Positions 62,534-64,000 of a stretch of 64,000 bases of DNA are shown one piece after another; position 1 is the stretch's first letter, and each line of letters opens with the position of its first letter. The notes under the pieces are model-generated. The model searched no databases, was not told the origin of the DNA, and saw only the letters and a list, made by a program, of their open reading frames with translations. Source of the stretch: Chitinophagaceae bacterium (lineage in GTDB: Bacteria; Bacteroidota; Bacteroidia; Chitinophagales; Chitinophagaceae); assembly GCA_019638595.1 (NCBI GenBank), contig JAHBTJ010000018.1:100831-164830 (forward strand), read 5' to 3'. Position numbers and translations under genes: made by a program.

Positions 62534-62925
62534 CGCCTATGGCGCATCATTGAAAAATACCCTCTTTGTTTACAAACGGGTTGTGCCGATGGCACAGAAA
62601 AGCATTTCATTCGCCTGGGACACACACCTGAAACATGCCGCATAGCGGCTACCTGCTTGTAGAAGAAATGCCGGACGTTTTATTTTGCCCCGTCAGGGGC
62701 TACCCTTAATATAAAGTGATCTGTGAAATACAGAAAAATATTCCATCCTGATGGAAGGACTATCTCCCCTTTGCTAACCCGAAAATGGATATTCGAACCA
62801 GCCTGTCGTGGGCACGGTTCAGGCCCACGGCCATAAACGTTCGAAACCTGCGAAAATGCCGCTCCTACGGAGCTTTGTCAATGCGTTACTGTATAATTGC
62901 CACCAAACTTTCGCGTCTATGACGC
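62534..62925. repeat. Array of eight mini-hairpins at about 52-bp spacing
   Basis: Short palindromes at centres near 62539, 62589, 62643, 62693, 62748, 62818, 62867 and 62919: CGCC-TAT-GGCG, TGTGCC-GAT-GGCACA, GCCGC-ATA-GCGGC, GCCCC-GTCA-GGGGC, TTCCAT-CCTG-ATGGAA, CGTGGGC-(9)-GCCCACG, GCTCC-TAC-GGAGC, GCGTC-TAT-GACGC. Spacings are 50, 54, 50, 55, 70, 49 and 52 bp. The stems differ in sequence but conserve pairing, length and mostly tri- or tetranucleotide loops. No gene is in this block; 62926-63180 shows nothing else convincing. Confidence 0.7.
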
Positions 62926-63180
62926 TATAAAATTGTGGATATGGCAGCCTTCAAAATAGCGTTTCGAACACTTATGGCCCCACGGCTTAAGTTGCCCGAT
63001 GGAACAAATGAACCATCTGCTTTAGAGAAACGGGAAACAATATCAGATAACCAATAGTTACTGTACTTTTTTAGATGCGTTTGCCCTGAACCATTACCAC
63101 CCGCAAAAAATTCATACATTTGCAGCGTTTACGGATAATAATTCTTCTATCCTTCCGGCATGGATGTGAAAAAAGAATGT

Positions 63181-63216
63181 AGTTTTCCACATAACTATAG
63201 CCAACTGTGGAAAACT
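63181..63216. promoter_or_regulatory. Two inverted DnaA-box-like sites
   Basis: AGTTTTCCACA (63181-63191) and TGTGGAAAACT (63206-63216) are perfect reverse complements, 14 bp apart. TTTTCCACA matches the relaxed DnaA box TTWTNCACA. Only two such sites are seen, so this is not by itself an origin; it could also be an operator or hairpin upstream of the 63335 gene. Confidence 0.4.
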
Positions 63217-63334
63217 GTTACATTAAAACAGGTTACCTTTTTTAATTATCTGTATTAACCCACAATCCTGCCTGAACGATTTGCCTGACAAGTGTGAAGA
63301 GCATTTTATTATCAAACAATTTAAAAGAAAGCAA

Positions 63335-63625
63335 ATGGTACAGAAGACCTATTTTAAAACCAAGGATTATTGCAAAGTGAAATTTTCATTCAAGCCGGAA
63401 AATGCAGAAACGGTTGAGATCCTTGGGTTGAATAGCGATTGGCAAAACTCGATCATCATGAGCCGCAAAAAAGACGGAACTTTCAGCGCTGATGTCAATC
63501 TTCCCAAAGATTCCAGGCATGAATTCAGATACCTGGTGAACGAAACAGAGTGGTTAAACGAGCCGGAAGCCGATAACGAGATCCCCAATATTTACGGCGG
63601 CACTAACAGCCTGATTACAGTATAG
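63335..63625 (+). CDS. Small CBM48/isoamylase-N-like glycogen-binding protein
   Basis: The protein has 96 residues from the ATG at 63335-63337; the longer frame from 63281 lacks conserved sequence. It is a single early-set beta-sandwich: VKFSFKPENAETVEILGLNS, DWQNSIIMSRKKDGTFSADV, NLPKDSRHEFRYLVNETEWL, ending NEIPNIYGGTNSLITV. The W-x-N-E-P-E-A-D-N-E-x-x-N-x-Y-G-G-x-N-S block matches glycogen-binding domains of branching enzymes and AMPK beta subunits. Stand-alone forms occur in Bacteroidota and may target partners to glycogen. A clean terminator follows at 63748. Confidence 0.8.
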   Translation: MVQKTYFKTKDYCKVKFSFKPENAETVEILGLNSDWQNSIIMSRKKDGTFSADVNLPKDSRHEFRYLVNETEWLNEPEADNEIPNIYGGTNSLITV

Positions 63626-63747
63626 CACCTAACATTTATTGTAAAAACATTACTGGTAAAGCAACTGTCAACAGAACAGATGCAGCCTCATAACTATATG
63701 AAAAGTGCGGGTACTTAACCGGTATCCGGTTTTACCATAATCAGCAG

Positions 63748-63774
63748 AACCATCGCCAACGCGATGGTTTTTTG
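63748..63774 (+). terminator. Intrinsic terminator after the CBM48-like gene
   Basis: AACCATCGC-CAAC-GCGATGGTT, a perfect 9-bp stem with a tetraloop, followed by TTTTTG. Confidence 0.85.
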
Positions 63775-63862
63775 TTTTCCCTTTTTACCAGGTCTGGCAT
63801 GTTGAATATTTAAGACCTGTGATTTCCCCTGACATTACCAAAAATAAAACACCGTTTTTTTA

Positions 63863-63934
63863 TACCGTTTTTTAACGGTAGCTGTCTACCGTTATTTAGC
63901 GGTACTGCTATACCGTTAAAAGACGGTTTTTTTG
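63863..63934 (+). repeat. Three 24-bp units, each a TACCGTT hairpin
   Basis: Units begin at 63863, 63887 and 63911, exactly 24 bp apart. Unit 1 is TACCGTT-TTTT-AACGGTA, unit 2 TACCGTT-ATTT-AGCGGTA (one G-U pair), unit 3 TACCGTT-AAAA-GACGGT with a T run. Each is a hairpin with a 4-base loop; the last has a terminator form. Any left arm can also pair with any right arm, so alternative folds are possible. Nothing else is seen in 63775-64000; the minus-strand frame at the very end is only 30 codons and is not called. Confidence 0.7.
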
Positions 63935-64000
63935 TGATGATACAATATTTTTTTGAACGTCTTTGACTGATAACCAGTAACTTATATTTTTTGCCTCCAT

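Noticed and set aside
62790-62850. TTCGAACC and TTCGAAAC words resembling tRNA T-loops
   Set aside because: No acceptor, D or anticodon stem can be drawn around them; they belong to the hairpin block (CGTGGGC/GCCCACG).
62534-62925. CRISPR array
   Set aside because: There is no repeated sequence of constant content; only the presence and spacing of short stems recurs, and no cas gene is in the window.
62925-63119. Minus-strand frame of 64 codons next to the hairpin array
   Set aside because: It overlaps degenerate repeat DNA and shows no family pattern or coupled neighbour.
63907-64000. 30-codon minus-strand frame running into the right edge
   Set aside because: Could be the end of a gene beyond the window, but 30 codons without a motif is too little, and it overlaps the hairpin trio.

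Overview
The window looks like a chromosomal segment of a Bacteroidota, most likely a Chitinophagaceae-type soil or plant-associated bacterium. The reasons are the N-terminus of a SusC-type receptor, an ECF sigma/FecR pair, DUF4954, DUF805, tandem DUF1080 and DUF5054 families, lipoproteins with a Cys-Lys or Cys-Ser start, weak Shine-Dalgarno signals and AT-rich intergenic repeats. No species can be assigned from the sequence alone.

Region 1 (1-19.7 kb, nearly all minus strand) is a carbohydrate-utilisation island. It holds the start of a SusC-like receptor, a xylose-isomerase-like sugar epimerase, an MFS sugar permease, two AraC regulators, and four large secreted proteins. These are an alpha/alpha-toroid-like protein, two paralogous TIM-barrel-like proteins of no family I recognise, and a DUF5054/GH38-like protein. 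They are followed by a tight run: a rhamnose-mutarotase-like lipoprotein, an SSS sodium symporter, an enolase-superfamily protein and an aldo/keto reductase. This fits hydrolysis of a plant or algal glycan, uptake of the released deoxysugar or uronate, and a non-phosphorylating oxidation/dehydration route. Two decayed secreted-enzyme genes sit at 3.67-4.19 kb.

Region 2 (19.7-22.8 kb) is gene-poor. It holds an integrase C-terminal remnant, a decayed toxin-antitoxin-like pair, tRNA-Pro(GGG), an ATP-grasp gene, a three-hairpin element, and an A/C-rich degenerate repeat tract that ends in a 15-bp terminator-like stem (possible ncRNA).

Region 3 (22.8-27.8 kb) holds a small conserved protein, a divergent AsmA-like protein, a tandem DUF1080 hydrolase, a lipoprotein and a DUF3817 membrane protein.

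Region 4 (27.8-39.9 kb) is a complete-looking myo-inositol catabolic cluster: a divergent LacI regulator, then iolB, iolC, iolA/mmsA, iolG, an SSS symporter, an iolJ-type aldolase, iolD and iolE. Many of its intergenic gaps carry short AT-rich or GC-rich repeat elements.

Region 5 (40-54 kb) is mixed: two GNATs, DUF805, a Tat-exported Gfo/Idh protein, an ECF sigma/FecR/STN-repeat protein module, a PepSY-like lipoprotein, DUF4954 next to glmS (with a perfect LacI-type palindrome upstream), and a DUF5009-type acyltransferase.

Region 6 (54-61 kb) is an RND efflux operon (TolC, adaptor, pump) preceded by two TetR genes. Region 7 (61-64 kb) has a lipoprotein, a CBM48-like small protein, and over 1 kb of non-coding DNA. 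That DNA contains a roughly 52-bp-periodic array of sequence-unrelated mini-hairpins, a pair of inverted DnaA-box-like sites and a trio of hairpins at exact 24-bp spacing.
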